A stretch of DNA of 64,000 nt from the NCBI RefSeq assembly GCF_008704715.1, contig NZ_CP023689.1, positions 310,001 to 374,000 of the forward strand. Reading direction: 5' to 3'. Each line of letters begins with the position of its first letter. The stretch's first letter is position 1. Below the pieces are notes generated by a model. That model was not told where the DNA came from. It was given only the letters and a program-made list of their open reading frames with translations, and did no database searches. This DNA comes from Streptomyces chartreusis. GTDB lineage: Bacteria; Actinomycetota; Actinomycetes; Streptomycetales; Streptomycetaceae. A program made the translations under genes and the position numbers. Shown in pieces: positions 8,495 through 17,666 of the stretch.

Positions 8495-10657
8495 ATGGAC
8501 TCCACCCCCTCCCCCTCGTCTGCCTCGCCATTCGACATGGTCAGCAGTGCTCTGGGGCAATACATCCCGCGCGGCGCGGCGGCAGCGGCCGCCGACTCTG
8601 CCGACACGCAGGGGGACAACGGCGCCCACCAGCACACGCCCCCGAAGCCGACGCCCGGCCGCCAGGAGCAGATCCTCGGCGCGGTCAACCTGGACCGGGA
8701 TCTGAAAATCACCCGCCGCAATCTCGACCCCGCCGTTTTCGCGGGGGTGGAGGCCGTGATCGGGAGCCCTTTCGTCGATCTTCTGCCTCCCTGGGACGTA
8801 CCGACGGTCACCAGGCGTCTGCGGCAGGTGCTGGAGACGGGTGAGCCGCACGTCGCCCGGGTGCAGCGCCTGCGGCGCAGTGACGGGTCGGAGCTGGTCG
8901 TCTCGATGAGCATCCTGGCGGCCGCGGCGCCGCAGGAGGGCCTTACCGTCACGGTGATCGCCATGGCCAGGCGGCTGCACCTGTATGCCGCCGAGACCGC
9001 GATCGGCACGTCGCTGGACATCGGCGAGACCGCACAGTCGCTGGCGGAGTCCCTCCTGGCCTGGGGAGACGTGGCCGCCATCGACCTAGACCTCGCCGTG
9101 TGGACGGGCGAGGTGGTCACCGAGCAGCCGCAGCGGCGCATCCGGCTGCGGCGAGCGGCCCTGGTACCGGACCGGGCCTGGCCCGACGGCTACGTGACCC
9201 CGGGCGACGATCTTCCCAGCGACGCGAGTCGTCTGCTGTCGCAGGCGATCCGGCGTGACGATGCCGCGCAGGCCATCGTCCTGCCCGACCGGGCGTCGAT
9301 CGAGCGGGTGCTCGGCAGTGAGCGGCTGATACATTCCCTGGTCCCCAGTGACCGCGCGGCGGGTGTGGCGTACGTACCGCTGGTCCTGAACGGTGCGCCG
9401 CCGGTCGTGCTGGGTGTGGCGGAGGTCTGGCGGCGGGCGGGGCGCCCCTTCGACGACAGTGAGCTGCTCGACCTGCAAGAACTGGTGGCCAGGACCTCTC
9501 ATCACGTGGACCTGGCCCGTCAGCACCAGCGCGAGCACACACAGGTCCTGGCACTGCAGCGCCGGCTGCTGCCGCGGTCCAGCGGCGACACCATCGAGAC
9601 CGCGAGCATCTACCAGCCCGCCACCCCGGACAGCGCGGGCGTCGGCGGTGACTGGGTGAACAGCTTTCCGCTGCCGGACGGCCGTACGGCACTGGTGGTC
9701 GGTGACGTCGTCGGGCACGGTCTGGGAGCCGCGGCGACCATGGGGCAGCTCAGCATGGAGGCCCGCGCGCTGCTGTCCGCCGGGCTGGCGCCGGACGAGG
9801 TCCTTGAGCACCTGGACGAGACCGTGTCACTGCTGGACGACGCGGAGTCCGGGCTGGCCGCGGGTTACAGCGCCCTCGGGTCGACCTGCTGCATCGCCGT
9901 CTACGACCCGGTCAGCCATCGCGTGACGCTGTCCAGCGCCGGTCACCTTCCCCCGGTGCTGATGCTCCCGGACGGGCTCGGCGGTCCGGTCGCGGCACGG
10001 CCCCATCCCGGGCTCGGCGCCGAGTTCGCCCTGCGGGAGCCGTTCGACGTGCATGCCTTCGCCGCACCCCCGGGCTCGCTGCTGGCCCTCTACACCGACG
10101 GCCTGGTGGAGGATCCCGCCCTGTCGATCGACGAGGGCATCGGCAGGCTGGCGGACGCCGTGTCCGAGGTGCACCCCTGGGACGCCCTGCCGGATGCGGC
10201 GCGGCGCGTGGTCTCCGCGCTGGCGCCCGCGAACAGGCGCGACGACGTGACCCTGCTCCTCGCGCGCATGATCGGCTACCGCAAGGAGGACACCGCGACC
10301 TGGCGGCTGCCCGCCCGCGGTGACATCGCGGCCCGGGCCCGCGTACTGGTCTCCGGGCTGCTGGGGCAGTGGTGCACCAGGGAGGACACCCGGGACAGCG
10401 TGCTGCTGGTGGTCAGCGAACTGGTCGCCAACGCGGTCCGCTTCGCCCAGGGACCCATCACCCTGCGGATGATCAGGACGGGCAGCGGACTGCTGTGCGA
10501 GGTGGGTGACACCGGCAACGGCAGGCCCCGGCTCGGCCGCAACGAGCTGCTCGACGACGCCGGTCGCGGCCTGCACGTCGTGCATGGACTCACCACCCGG
10601 TGGGGCGTGCGGTGGACCGACACCGGCAAGGTGGTCTGGGCCTCTATCGCCAAGTGA
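8495..10657 (+). CDS. PAS/GAF-SpoIIE phosphatase with anti-sigma-factor kinase-like domain
   Basis: A multi-domain regulator of 720 residues, probably acting in a partner-switching pathway on an anti-anti-sigma factor. Order: low-complexity N-terminus (1-55), PAS-like domain (about 60-165), GAF-like sensor (about 170-345), PP2C/SpoIIE phosphatase (about 365-590; metal-binding Asp in GVGGDWVN and VVGDVVGHGLGAAA) and a C-terminal HATPase of the RsbW type (about 600-720; ELVANAVRFA and CEVGDTGNGRPRL). Streptomyces encode dozens of such proteins. A GAGAG ribosome site precedes the ATG. It faces the type III PKS gene tail to tail with 55 bp between. The ligand and target are unknown. Confidence 0.88.
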   Translation: MDSTPSPSSASPFDMVSSALGQYIPRGAAAAAADSADTQGDNGAHQHTPPKPTPGRQEQILGAVNLDRDLKITRRNLDPAVFAGVEAVIGSPFVDLLPPWDVPTVTRRLRQVLETGEPHVARVQRLRRSDGSELVVSMSILAAAAPQEGLTVTVIAMARRLHLYAAETAIGTSLDIGETAQSLAESLLAWGDVAAIDLDLAVWTGEVVTEQPQRRIRLRRAALVPDRAWPDGYVTPGDDLPSDASRLLSQAIRRDDAAQAIVLPDRASIERVLGSERLIHSLVPSDRAAGVAYVPLVLNGAPPVVLGVAEVWRRAGRPFDDSELLDLQELVARTSHHVDLARQHQREHTQVLALQRRLLPRSSGDTIETASIYQPATPDSAGVGGDWVNSFPLPDGRTALVVGDVVGHGLGAAATMGQLSMEARALLSAGLAPDEVLEHLDETVSLLDDAESGLAAGYSALGSTCCIAVYDPVSHRVTLSSAGHLPPVLMLPDGLGGPVAARPHPGLGAEFALREPFDVHAFAAPPGSLLALYTDGLVEDPALSIDEGIGRLADAVSEVHPWDALPDAARRVVSALAPANRRDDVTLLLARMIGYRKEDTATWRLPARGDIAARARVLVSGLLGQWCTREDTRDSVLLVVSELVANAVRFAQGPITLRMIRTGSGLLCEVGDTGNGRPRLGRNELLDDAGRGLHVVHGLTTRWGVRWTDTGKVVWASIAK

Positions 10658-10712
10658 CGCGGCTACGGGTGGGACGGTCGGGGCCCCTTCGTGCGGGGCG
10701 CGCGAGCCCGCC

Positions 10713-11897
10713 CTACAGCCACTGCCCTTCCAGCGCGGTCGCCGTGAGGCCCGGGGCCGCCGCGTACAGGACGGCGCGGCTGCCCGGCTTCTGCCCGGCG
10801 TCGTGCGCCCTGCGCATGATGTCGAACACGGCGGCGCCCCCGCGGTTGCCGGTGGTGTAGCTGTCCCGGCTGTAGTCCAGCAGTCCCGAGGGCCAGCCGT
10901 CGGGCATCGTCTGCTCCATGTACTCCAGCACCCGCGTCCCGCCGGGGTGCGCGAGCAGTACGTCGGGGTGCCAGGCGTCGGGGTCGTCCTGGTACCGGGC
11001 GCCCAGCCAGTCCCACATGGCGGTGACCGTCTCCTGCACGGCGCGCGGCCCGCGCCGGTCCATCACGAAGTGCGTGCCGTCCTCCCGGGTGTCCAGGCGG
11101 TGCAGGTCCTGGGTGCCGGGCAGGGTGTGGCTCCAGGAGGCGTCCAGTCGCAGCACCGACTCGGCCCGCCGACGGCCCGTGACGACGGCGGCGACCGCGG
11201 TGTCCGCGAACAGCAGCCGGACGATCAAGGACTCGAGGGTGTCGTCCGCGGGCTGGTAGGTGGTGCTCAGCGCTTCCGAGATCACGACCAGGACCACCCG
11301 GTCGGGGTCGGCGGCCACGAGATCCGCGGCCAGCGCCAGGGATCGGGTGCCGGCGATGCAGGCCCACTGCGTGGCCGGCAGCAGCATCACGTCGCTGCGC
11401 AGCCCGAGCCTGTTGGCCAGGGCGACGTCCAGCCCCGGCAGCGCGGGGGTGGTGGAGTTGCTGGTGATCACGCAGTCGACGTCCGCGGCGTCGAGCCCGG
11501 CGATCTGGAGGGCCCCGCGTGCGGCGCGCTCCCCGTAGGACTGCACGGCCTCCCAGGCCGGCGCGGTGCGTTCCTGGACGGTCTGCGGCGCCGGTATCGA
11601 TTCGAGGGCGGCGATCACACGATCCACGTCCTGCTCGGTGAAACCGTCGCCGGCCAGCGCCTCTCGGGTCGGTCCGACGCCGGCGGCGGGCAGGCCGTTG
11701 CCCTTGCCGGGTGCGACGGCGGTCTCCAGCGGCAGCATCCAGCCACGGGTTTCGATGCCGGTGCTCGCGGCGATGCCGTCGATGCGCGGCGCCCATGCCG
11801 CGTCGGGGTGCCGGCCGTGCACCTCCGCCACGATCTGGCTGGTCTTCACGGTGTGCTCGCCGTGTATCACGGCAGGCGGGCAGAGGTAAGCGGCCAT
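10713..11897 (-). CDS. Type III polyketide synthase (chalcone-synthase-like)
   Basis: Homodimeric ketosynthase that would extend a starter acyl-CoA with malonyl-CoA without a carrier protein. It has 394 residues. The catalytic triad is visible: Cys near 180 in ATQWACIAGTRS, His near 316 in AHPGGTR, and Asn near 351 in TTGNRGGAAVFD. The residues around the Cys differ from RppA (QLGCAAGG) and plant enzymes (GCFAGGT), so the product cannot be read. The ATG at 11897 has AAAGGTG upstream. The 260 bp upstream contain no gene and probably the promoter. It is not obviously DpgA: no dpgB, dpgC or dpgD is near, and none of the readable NRPS modules carries a Dpg code. Alternatives are an alkylresorcinol- or pyrone-forming enzyme. 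Confidence 0.85.
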   Translation of the reverse strand: MAAYLCPPAVIHGEHTVKTSQIVAEVHGRHPDAAWAPRIDGIAASTGIETRGWMLPLETAVAPGKGNGLPAAGVGPTREALAGDGFTEQDVDRVIAALESIPAPQTVQERTAPAWEAVQSYGERAARGALQIAGLDAADVDCVITSNSTTPALPGLDVALANRLGLRSDVMLLPATQWACIAGTRSLALAADLVAADPDRVVLVVISEALSTTYQPADDTLESLIVRLLFADTAVAAVVTGRRRAESVLRLDASWSHTLPGTQDLHRLDTREDGTHFVMDRRGPRAVQETVTAMWDWLGARYQDDPDAWHPDVLLAHPGGTRVLEYMEQTMPDGWPSGLLDYSRDSYTTGNRGGAAVFDIMRRAHDAGQKPGSRAVLYAAAPGLTATALEGQWL

Positions 11898-12157
11898 GGC
11901 TTGCACCTTTCTACGGGGAGCGAGGCAGAACGTCACGACCGCTGTGTCATGTATCACTTCGGCACGATGCATCCAAGTCGATGCCTGTGCGCTCTACTTC
12001 GGGCTGCTGAGTCCGTTTCGAGCATGGACGCTAAATGGACATTTGCGCTGTGACCTGGGCAACTTGGATCACTTTTGACATGCGTGACACGGCGCACAGT
12101 GCCGCATGAAGGCGCGACGTGCTGCCATACCTGCCTGACGCACCGTCAGTCCGTGGC

Positions 12158-12949
12158 TCAGAGGCGGATGCGAGCCACTCCCGCGTAGATGCCGCCGTCC
12201 TCCGGCTCCGTGGCCGGGGTGGAGGTGAACCAGTGCGTCGCCGTCACCAGGCCGGGTGGCACGAGGTCCAGGCCGTCGAAGAAGCGCTCCACTTCTCCGC
12301 GGGGGCGGAAGGCGAGCTGGATACCGCCCTTGGCGTACTGGGCGACGACCAGTTCGGCGAGTTCCGGGAACAGGTCGGACGCGGCGTGCGACAGGATCAG
12401 ATAACTGCCCGGGGGCAGCGTGCCGACCAGGGCACGGACGATGCCGTGGGCGTCCTGTTCGTCGGTGATGAAGTGCATCAGCGCGATGAGCGACAGCGCG
12501 ATGGGGCGGTCGAAGTCCAGGACGTGCCGGGCATGCCGGACGATCGCTTCCGGGTCGCGCACATCGGCCTGGATGTAGTCGGTCACTCCCCCGGGACGGC
12601 TGACCAGCAGCGCCTCGGCGTGCCGCAGGACGATCGGGTCGTTGTCGGCGTAGACCACCTTGGCCGACGGCACTATGTCCTGCACGATCTGATGGAGATT
12701 CGGCTCGGTCGGGATTCCGGTCCCTATGTCCAGGAACTGATCGACGCCCTGCGTGGCGAGCCACGCGGCCGCCCGGTGCATGAACTGACGGTTCTGCCGG
12801 GCTGCGTCCCTGGCCTCGGGCGGCAGCATCTCACCGACGGCCTCGTCGACCGGGTAGTTGTCCTTGCCGCCGAGCAGCCAGTCGTAGACCCGCGCGGGGT
12901 GCGCCTTGCTGGTGTCGACCGGCCGGGACGGCTGTGAGTTGGTCGTCAT
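12158..12949 (-). CDS. SAM-dependent methyltransferase, DUF574 family
   Basis: A 263-residue protein of the DUF574 (PF04672) family, very abundant in Streptomyces. The N-terminal signature ARVYDWLLGGKDNYPVDE (about 19-36) is followed by the SAM-binding motif FLDIGTGIPTEPNLH (about 71-85) and VVYADNDPIVLRHA. Substrates are not established for the family. The ATG at 12949 is preceded by GGAGCC; a further in-frame ATG upstream is less likely. It ends 260 bp upstream of the type III PKS gene in the same direction; joint action on a polyketide is possible but unproven. Confidence 0.85.
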   Translation of the reverse strand: MTTNSQPSRPVDTSKAHPARVYDWLLGGKDNYPVDEAVGEMLPPEARDAARQNRQFMHRAAAWLATQGVDQFLDIGTGIPTEPNLHQIVQDIVPSAKVVYADNDPIVLRHAEALLVSRPGGVTDYIQADVRDPEAIVRHARHVLDFDRPIALSLIALMHFITDEQDAHGIVRALVGTLPPGSYLILSHAASDLFPELAELVVAQYAKGGIQLAFRPRGEVERFFDGLDLVPPGLVTATHWFTSTPATEPEDGGIYAGVARIRL

Positions 12950-13098
12950 GGCGGCTCCATCGCGCGGTGGGGAGGTGCGGACCGAGTTCACCATGATCAT
13001 ACTCATGCGGGCCCGTCTTCCTTGTGGGCGGGCCGACTTGACCGGCTCAGCGCGGTCGCCGGCGGTCCTGGATCCGCCCTTTCCGGTCGCCGGACCGC

Positions 13099-14358
13099 TC
13101 AGCGCGACCCGGCTGAGATCTCGTTGATCAGCAAGCCCTGCCGCAGCCATCGCACGAACGCGAAGGCCCAGGTGGCGAAGAGGACGAGCAGCAGGGCGAG
13201 CGCGAGGAGCCAGGGGGCGGGGCGGGACCAGCCGACGAGGAGGGCGACGACCGCTGCGATGACGAGCACGGTCTGCACGGACTTGTAGGCGGCGGGGTAG
13301 CGGTCGTAGTCCGCCAGGGTGGGCAGCAGCACCACGGTGGTGATCAGCATGACGGCCACGGACCCGCTCATCAGCCAGCTCACGGCGACCGGTGCCCGGT
13401 CGTCGGTGGCGTGCTCCACCAGCCCGACCATGCCCGCGCCGGCCGCCGCCACGGCCATGGTCAGCGGCAGGTGCATGAAGATCCAGGTCGCCAGTGAGTG
13501 CCCGCTCTCCCGCGGCAGTCGTCGGGACACCAGGTCGGCGTAGTTCCACCAGAAGCCGAAGCCGACGGCGAGCCCGAGCAGGCCCGTGGTCGTGACGAGT
13601 GCGCTGCGTTCGGTGTCGGTGAGGCCGTTCACGACACCGATGACGACTTCGCCGAGCACGATGATGATGAACAGTCCGAAGCGCTCGACCATGGTCTCGG
13701 TCACGACGTCGTAACTCGGTGTTCTGCGCCAGAAGATGAGGATGACGCACTCCACGCCGCACCATCCGACTACGAACGCCGCCCACACGGCGAGGCGGGC
13801 GTCGGCCGACAGCGGTACCGAGGCCGCGATCACGAGGATGCCTACGACCATGACGATCAGATAGCGCCGGGGCGTCTTGCGCAACTCCGGCCGGTCCTGC
13901 CGGTACACGGAGTACCACTGGTAGCTCAGCAGGGCCAGCAGCAGTGCGTAGAGCGCTGCCAGGGTGCGGCCGTCGTCGCCGTCGGCGTGGCCGACGTATA
14001 CGGCCATCAGGGACAGCAGCAGCATCTGAACGAAGATCAGCGAGCGGGTGTGGCCGTCCTCGCGGCCGTGCAGTTCGTAGAAGAGTGTGCCGTTCAGCCA
14101 GGCGATCCAGATCAGTCCGAAGACCACCGCGAAGGTCGCCGTGCCCCGCCAGGAGACGTCCTCGGCGAGGGTGTGGGCCGCCTGGCCGATCAGGACGACG
14201 TAGACGAGGTCGTAGAAGAGCTCCAGGAAGCTCACGCTGCGACCGGTGTCGACCTCGCCGTGGCGGCGCGGCGGGCGGAAGAGCCAGCGGCGGGTGCCGG
14301 TGCCCAACGGGACTGCCTCTGCGCTGACGGGACGGGGCTCGGGGGCACTGTCGGACAT
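13099..14358 (-). CDS. Low-temperature-requirement A (LtrA)-like membrane protein
   Basis: A polytopic membrane protein of 419 residues with about ten to twelve hydrophobic helices. The LtrA-family N-terminal motif is clear: SFLELFYDLVYVVLIGQAA (about 42-60). Further family marks are ERFGLFIIIVLGEVVIG (about 225-241) and FGFWWNYADL. The family was named from a Listeria gene needed for growth in the cold; its biochemical activity is unknown. The ATG at 14358 follows an AGGAG ribosome site. It is 149 bp upstream of the DUF574 gene in the same direction. Confidence 0.85.
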   Translation of the reverse strand: MSDSAPEPRPVSAEAVPLGTGTRRWLFRPPRRHGEVDTGRSVSFLELFYDLVYVVLIGQAAHTLAEDVSWRGTATFAVVFGLIWIAWLNGTLFYELHGREDGHTRSLIFVQMLLLSLMAVYVGHADGDDGRTLAALYALLLALLSYQWYSVYRQDRPELRKTPRRYLIVMVVGILVIAASVPLSADARLAVWAAFVVGWCGVECVILIFWRRTPSYDVVTETMVERFGLFIIIVLGEVVIGVVNGLTDTERSALVTTTGLLGLAVGFGFWWNYADLVSRRLPRESGHSLATWIFMHLPLTMAVAAAGAGMVGLVEHATDDRAPVAVSWLMSGSVAVMLITTVVLLPTLADYDRYPAAYKSVQTVLVIAAVVALLVGWSRPAPWLLALALLLVLFATWAFAFVRWLRQGLLINEISAGSR

Positions 14359-14510
14359 ATGAGGCTCCTGTGTGGCGCGGCCGAACGTGTGGCGAAGTGA
14401 TGGTGACGGCTGCTCTCCCGCGGCAGACGCGGGCACGCCGCAGTATGTCGAACAGCTGTCGGTGATTCGGCAAGGCGGAGCAGTGAGGTTCGTGTCCAGG
14501 AGCCGACACG

Positions 14511-14552
14511 AGCCGCTGGTCCCCGGTCGGGTACGTCCGGGGACCAGCGGCT
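14511..14552. terminator. 16-bp perfect hairpin terminator after doxX
   Basis: AGCCGCTGGTCCCCGG (14511-14526) pairs perfectly with 14537-14552 across a 10-nt loop. It lies 8 nt beyond the stop of the minus-strand DoxX gene and is its likely terminator. Confidence 0.8.
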
Positions 14553-14559
14553 TCTGAGT

Positions 14560-15186
14560 TCACCGCAGCCAGGGGTTGCGGCTCACGAACGGCAGGCGGG
14601 CCCACGCCCGGCCCAACCCCCAGACCGCTCCGGCGCCTACGGCCGCGAGGGCGATCAGGACGACGGCGTAGACGACGTGGTAGTCGGCGAACGGGTTGGT
14701 CGACATGCTGGGCGAGCCGTCGGACAGGTGCTTGGCGGGCGGCCACTCGGCGACCCACATAAAAGCCATCATCAACGTGCCCGCGATGGCGGCCAGTCGC
14801 AGCCCGATGCCGAGGATCAGCGCCACACCGACGCCCAGCAGGCCGAACATGAACAGCCAGTCCGCCCACGTGGCGCCGGCCCAGTCGTGGAAGGTCGACT
14901 CCATCGGCCCCGCCGCGACCCCGCTGAGGAAGCCCTTGGTGGGCGAGCCGCCGTCGATCCAGCCCTTGCCGGACGGGGTGGCGTAGCCGAAGCCGAAGGT
15001 CTTGTCGAGGAACGCCCACAGGAAGACGAACCCGGTGAGCAGGCGCAGGGATGCCGGCGCGTAGGCCGCCACCGTGGCGGTCATCGCGACTTCCTGGGCG
15101 GTGCCGTCGGCCGAGTCGGCGCGGGTCCTGCGGAACAACGGCAATTGGAACCCCGCGCGCCGGTGAGGATGCTCGTGCACGGCCAT
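14560..15186 (-). CDS. DoxX-family membrane protein
   Basis: A 208-residue integral membrane protein with an initial cytoplasmic segment of about 40 residues and four hydrophobic helices. Family marks include LRLLTGFVFLWAFLDKTFGFG (about 48-68, shown in part) and LFMFGLLGVGVALILGIG. DoxX/DoxD relatives include thiosulfate:quinone oxidoreductase subunits and uncharacterised redox-linked proteins. The loop between helices 1 and 2 is long (ATPSGKGWIDGGSPTKGFL and following), as in larger actinobacterial members. GAAGGGA precedes the ATG at 15186. It stands alone between the LtrA and PucR genes. Confidence 0.8.
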   Translation of the reverse strand: MAVHEHPHRRAGFQLPLFRRTRADSADGTAQEVAMTATVAAYAPASLRLLTGFVFLWAFLDKTFGFGYATPSGKGWIDGGSPTKGFLSGVAAGPMESTFHDWAGATWADWLFMFGLLGVGVALILGIGLRLAAIAGTLMMAFMWVAEWPPAKHLSDGSPSMSTNPFADYHVVYAVVLIALAAVGAGAVWGLGRAWARLPFVSRNPWLR

Positions 15187-15333
15187 GATGTTGTTCCCTT
15201 CGCAGCGGATTCCGTTGTTGACGCAATCACTGTCGCGGCTTCGGGCATGGCACGGTCCGATGCCGATGGTCCGCGTCCGTAGGGCTGAACGGCCCCATTC
15301 CCGGGCCCTGTTGGGCCGTCGGCGCGGCTGCGG

Positions 15334-16389
15334 TCACAGGGGTCTTCCGGGCCAGTCGAGCAGGCGGGCGCCGATGACCGCGGTCTGCAGGGTGTATCGG
15401 TGCGCGGGGTCGGCGGGGTTCGTGCCGGTGAGGGTGTGGATGCGGTCCAGGCGGTAGGTGAGGGCGCGCACGCTCAGCGCCAGTCGGCGGGCGGTCTCGG
15501 CGGCCACGCATCCCGTGTCGAAGTACGTGGTCAGGGTGTCGAGGAGCGGCTGGGCTCCGCCGCGGGCCTGTTCGAGCGGGCTGAGGGTGCTGCGTACGAG
15601 GTCGACGAGGGCCTGCCGGTCGCGGGCCAGGACGGGAAAGACCAGCAGGTCGGCGGCGCGCAGGAGCGGGTCGCCGAAGCCCATGCGCTGGGCTACGTCG
15701 AGGGCGTTGAGGGCTTCTTCGTAGCTGTGCCCGATCCCTACGGCGCCGGGCCGGGGCCGGCCGATGGCGACCTGGCCGCCCTCGGTGGCGGCGTGCGCCT
15801 GCTTGGCGAAGTGGGTCAGGACTTCGCCCTGGTCACCGGGTGCGATGCACACCATTCGGCCGTCCTTGGTGGTGAACAGGATCCGGCGGTTCTCGAACCG
15901 GCCGAACAGCGCGTCCTCGACCCGGCGTGGCACGGGGTCGGTCTCGTCGTACTTGGCGGGGCCCTCGGCGACGGCCACGGCGTGGACGCGTGACAGGCGC
16001 AGCCCGAACCGTTCGGCCCGTGCGGCGAGGTGGCCGGAGTCGCCTCGTCCATGGAGCAGGTCGTCGATGAACTCGCGTCTGGCCGCCTCCTCCTGGCGTA
16101 CGACGAGGCGCTGGGCGCGCTCGTATCCGTCGGCGAAGGCGTCCATGGCCTGCTCGATGACGGTCAGGACGCTGTCCGGGTCCGCCATGGCCGGCCGGGC
16201 GGCGCGGCCGGCCACGAGGTGCTCGCGGACCAGGACGCGCCATCCGTAACCCGATGCGGCGGCTCGGGCGCCGAGCTCGCGGCGGGAGTCGAGTTCGTCG
16301 CGGGTGAGGCGGCGGCCGGTGGGAGCGGCGTCCGCCAGGATCTCGGCGTAGCCGTCGAGGAACTGTCCGGGGTTGTCGTAGGTCGTCAC
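15334..16389 (-). CDS. PucR-type transcriptional regulator
   Basis: A 351-residue DNA-binding protein. The C-terminal PucR helix-turn-helix (HTH_30) is visible at about 285-340: YFDTGCVAAETARRLALS, then RALTYRLDRIHTLTG. The central part (about 130-260) matches the GGDEF-like domain found in CdaR/PucR regulators, and the N-terminal 100 residues are an RsbT co-antagonist-like helical region. The GTG at 16389 has GGGAG 7 nt upstream. The preceding antiporter gene is read in the same direction with 59 bp between, so the regulator may be co-transcribed with it. Confidence 0.85.
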   Translation of the reverse strand: MTTYDNPGQFLDGYAEILADAAPTGRRLTRDELDSRRELGARAAASGYGWRVLVREHLVAGRAARPAMADPDSVLTVIEQAMDAFADGYERAQRLVVRQEEAARREFIDDLLHGRGDSGHLAARAERFGLRLSRVHAVAVAEGPAKYDETDPVPRRVEDALFGRFENRRILFTTKDGRMVCIAPGDQGEVLTHFAKQAHAATEGGQVAIGRPRPGAVGIGHSYEEALNALDVAQRMGFGDPLLRAADLLVFPVLARDRQALVDLVRSTLSPLEQARGGAQPLLDTLTTYFDTGCVAAETARRLALSVRALTYRLDRIHTLTGTNPADPAHRYTLQTAVIGARLLDWPGRPL

Positions 16390-16448
16390 TTGCGGCTCCC
16401 GCCTGCGCGCGGCTCGTTCGGGTCTCGGGTCCTGGGGCCGGTGCCGGG

Positions 16449-17666
16449 TCAGGCGTCCGCGGGTACGGGCTCCGCTCGCTCCGCCTCCACGGGGGCGGCC
16501 TGAGTGCGGGCGGTGGACCGGCGGGTGAGACGCCGGGCCAGCGGCTCGGTGTAGCGGGCGGTGAGCGGGCCGACGACGACGAGGATCAGGACGTAGGCGG
16601 TGGCGAGGGGGCCGATGCGGGGCTCGACCGCGACGGCGAGTCCGGCGATGACGATGGAGAACTCGCCGCGGGCGACGAGGGTGCCGCCCGCCCGCCAGCG
16701 GCCCGCGCCGTGGATCCCGGCACGGCGTGCGGCGTACCAGCCGGTGGCGATCTTCGTGAGGGCGGTGACGACGGCCAGGAGGAGGGCGGGGACGAGGACG
16801 GGCGGGATATCGGCGGGGTCGGTGGACAGGCCGAAGAAGACGAAGAAGACGGCGGCGAACAGGTCCCGCAGGGGCATGAGGAGGTTGCCGGCTCCTTCGG
16901 CGACCTCGCCGGACAGGGCGATGCCGACGAGGAAGGCGCCGACGGCCGCGGAGACCTGGAGTTCCTGGGCGAGTCCTGCGATGAGGAGGGTGAGGCCGAG
17001 GACGACCAGCAGGAGCATCTCCGCGCTGTCGGAGGAGACCGCACGGCTGATCAGCCGGCCGTGGCGCAGGGCGACGTAGAGGACGGCGCCGACCGTGCTC
17101 AGGGAGATCAGCAGGGTGACCGTGCCTCCGGCCAGGCCGGCGCCCGCAAGCAGGGCGGTGAGGATCGGCAGATAGACGGCCATGGCGAGGTCTTCGATGA
17201 CGAGGACGCCGAGCACGACCGGGGTTTCGCGGTTGCCGAGCCTGCGTAGGTCGCCGAGCACCTTGGCGATGACGCCCGAGGAGGAGATCCAGGTGACGCC
17301 GGCCAGCGCGACCGCGGCCACCGGGCCCCAGCCCAGGATCAGGGCGGCGAGTGCGCCGGGCACCGCGTTGAGGACGAAGTCGGCCGCGCCGGAGGGGTAT
17401 TGGGTCTTCAGGTTGGTGACGAGTTCGGAGGCGCTGTACTCCAGGCCGAGCAGAAGCAGCAGCAGGATGACGCCGATCTCGGCGCCGGTGGCGGTGAACT
17501 CCTCGCTGGCCTGCAACGGCAGCAGTCCGCCATGGCCGAAGGCGAGTCCGGCCAGCAGGTAGAGGGGTATGGGCGAGAAGCCCATCCGTCCGGCGAGGCG
17601 GCCGAGCAGGCCCAGGGCGAGGATGATGGCCCCGAGTTCGATGAGCATGGCGGCGGTGTTGTGCAC
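16449..17666 (-). CDS. CPA2-family cation:proton antiporter (KefB-like)
   Basis: A 405-residue membrane protein with about 12 helices; it exchanges Na+ or K+ for protons. The CPA2 helix with GLLGRLAGRMGFSPIPLYLL is near the N-terminus. ILLLLLLGLEYSASEL follows, and ALAGVTWISSSGVIAKVLGD and LGVLVIEDLAMAVYLP carry the ion-binding Asp region. The C-terminal TrkA nucleotide-binding domain of Kef channels is absent; the tail is only a short charged stretch. I prefer GTG 17666 (GGAGGG 11 nt upstream) over ATG 17648. It has little in common with the second CPA2 antiporter inside the NRPS cluster (34663-35940). Confidence 0.87.
   Translation of the reverse strand: MHNTAAMLIELGAIILALGLLGRLAGRMGFSPIPLYLLAGLAFGHGGLLPLQASEEFTATGAEIGVILLLLLLGLEYSASELVTNLKTQYPSGAADFVLNAVPGALAALILGWGPVAAVALAGVTWISSSGVIAKVLGDLRRLGNRETPVVLGVLVIEDLAMAVYLPILTALLAGAGLAGGTVTLLISLSTVGAVLYVALRHGRLISRAVSSDSAEMLLLVVLGLTLLIAGLAQELQVSAAVGAFLVGIALSGEVAEGAGNLLMPLRDLFAAVFFVFFGLSTDPADIPPVLVPALLLAVVTALTKIATGWYAARRAGIHGAGRWRAGGTLVARGEFSIVIAGLAVAVEPRIGPLATAYVLILVVVGPLTARYTEPLARRLTRRSTARTQAAPVEAERAEPVPADA

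Noticed and set aside
10713..11897. Type III PKS as DpgA for dihydroxyphenylglycine supply
   Set aside because: No dpgB, dpgC or dpgD near, more than 13 kb from the cluster, and no readable A domain carries a Dpg code.
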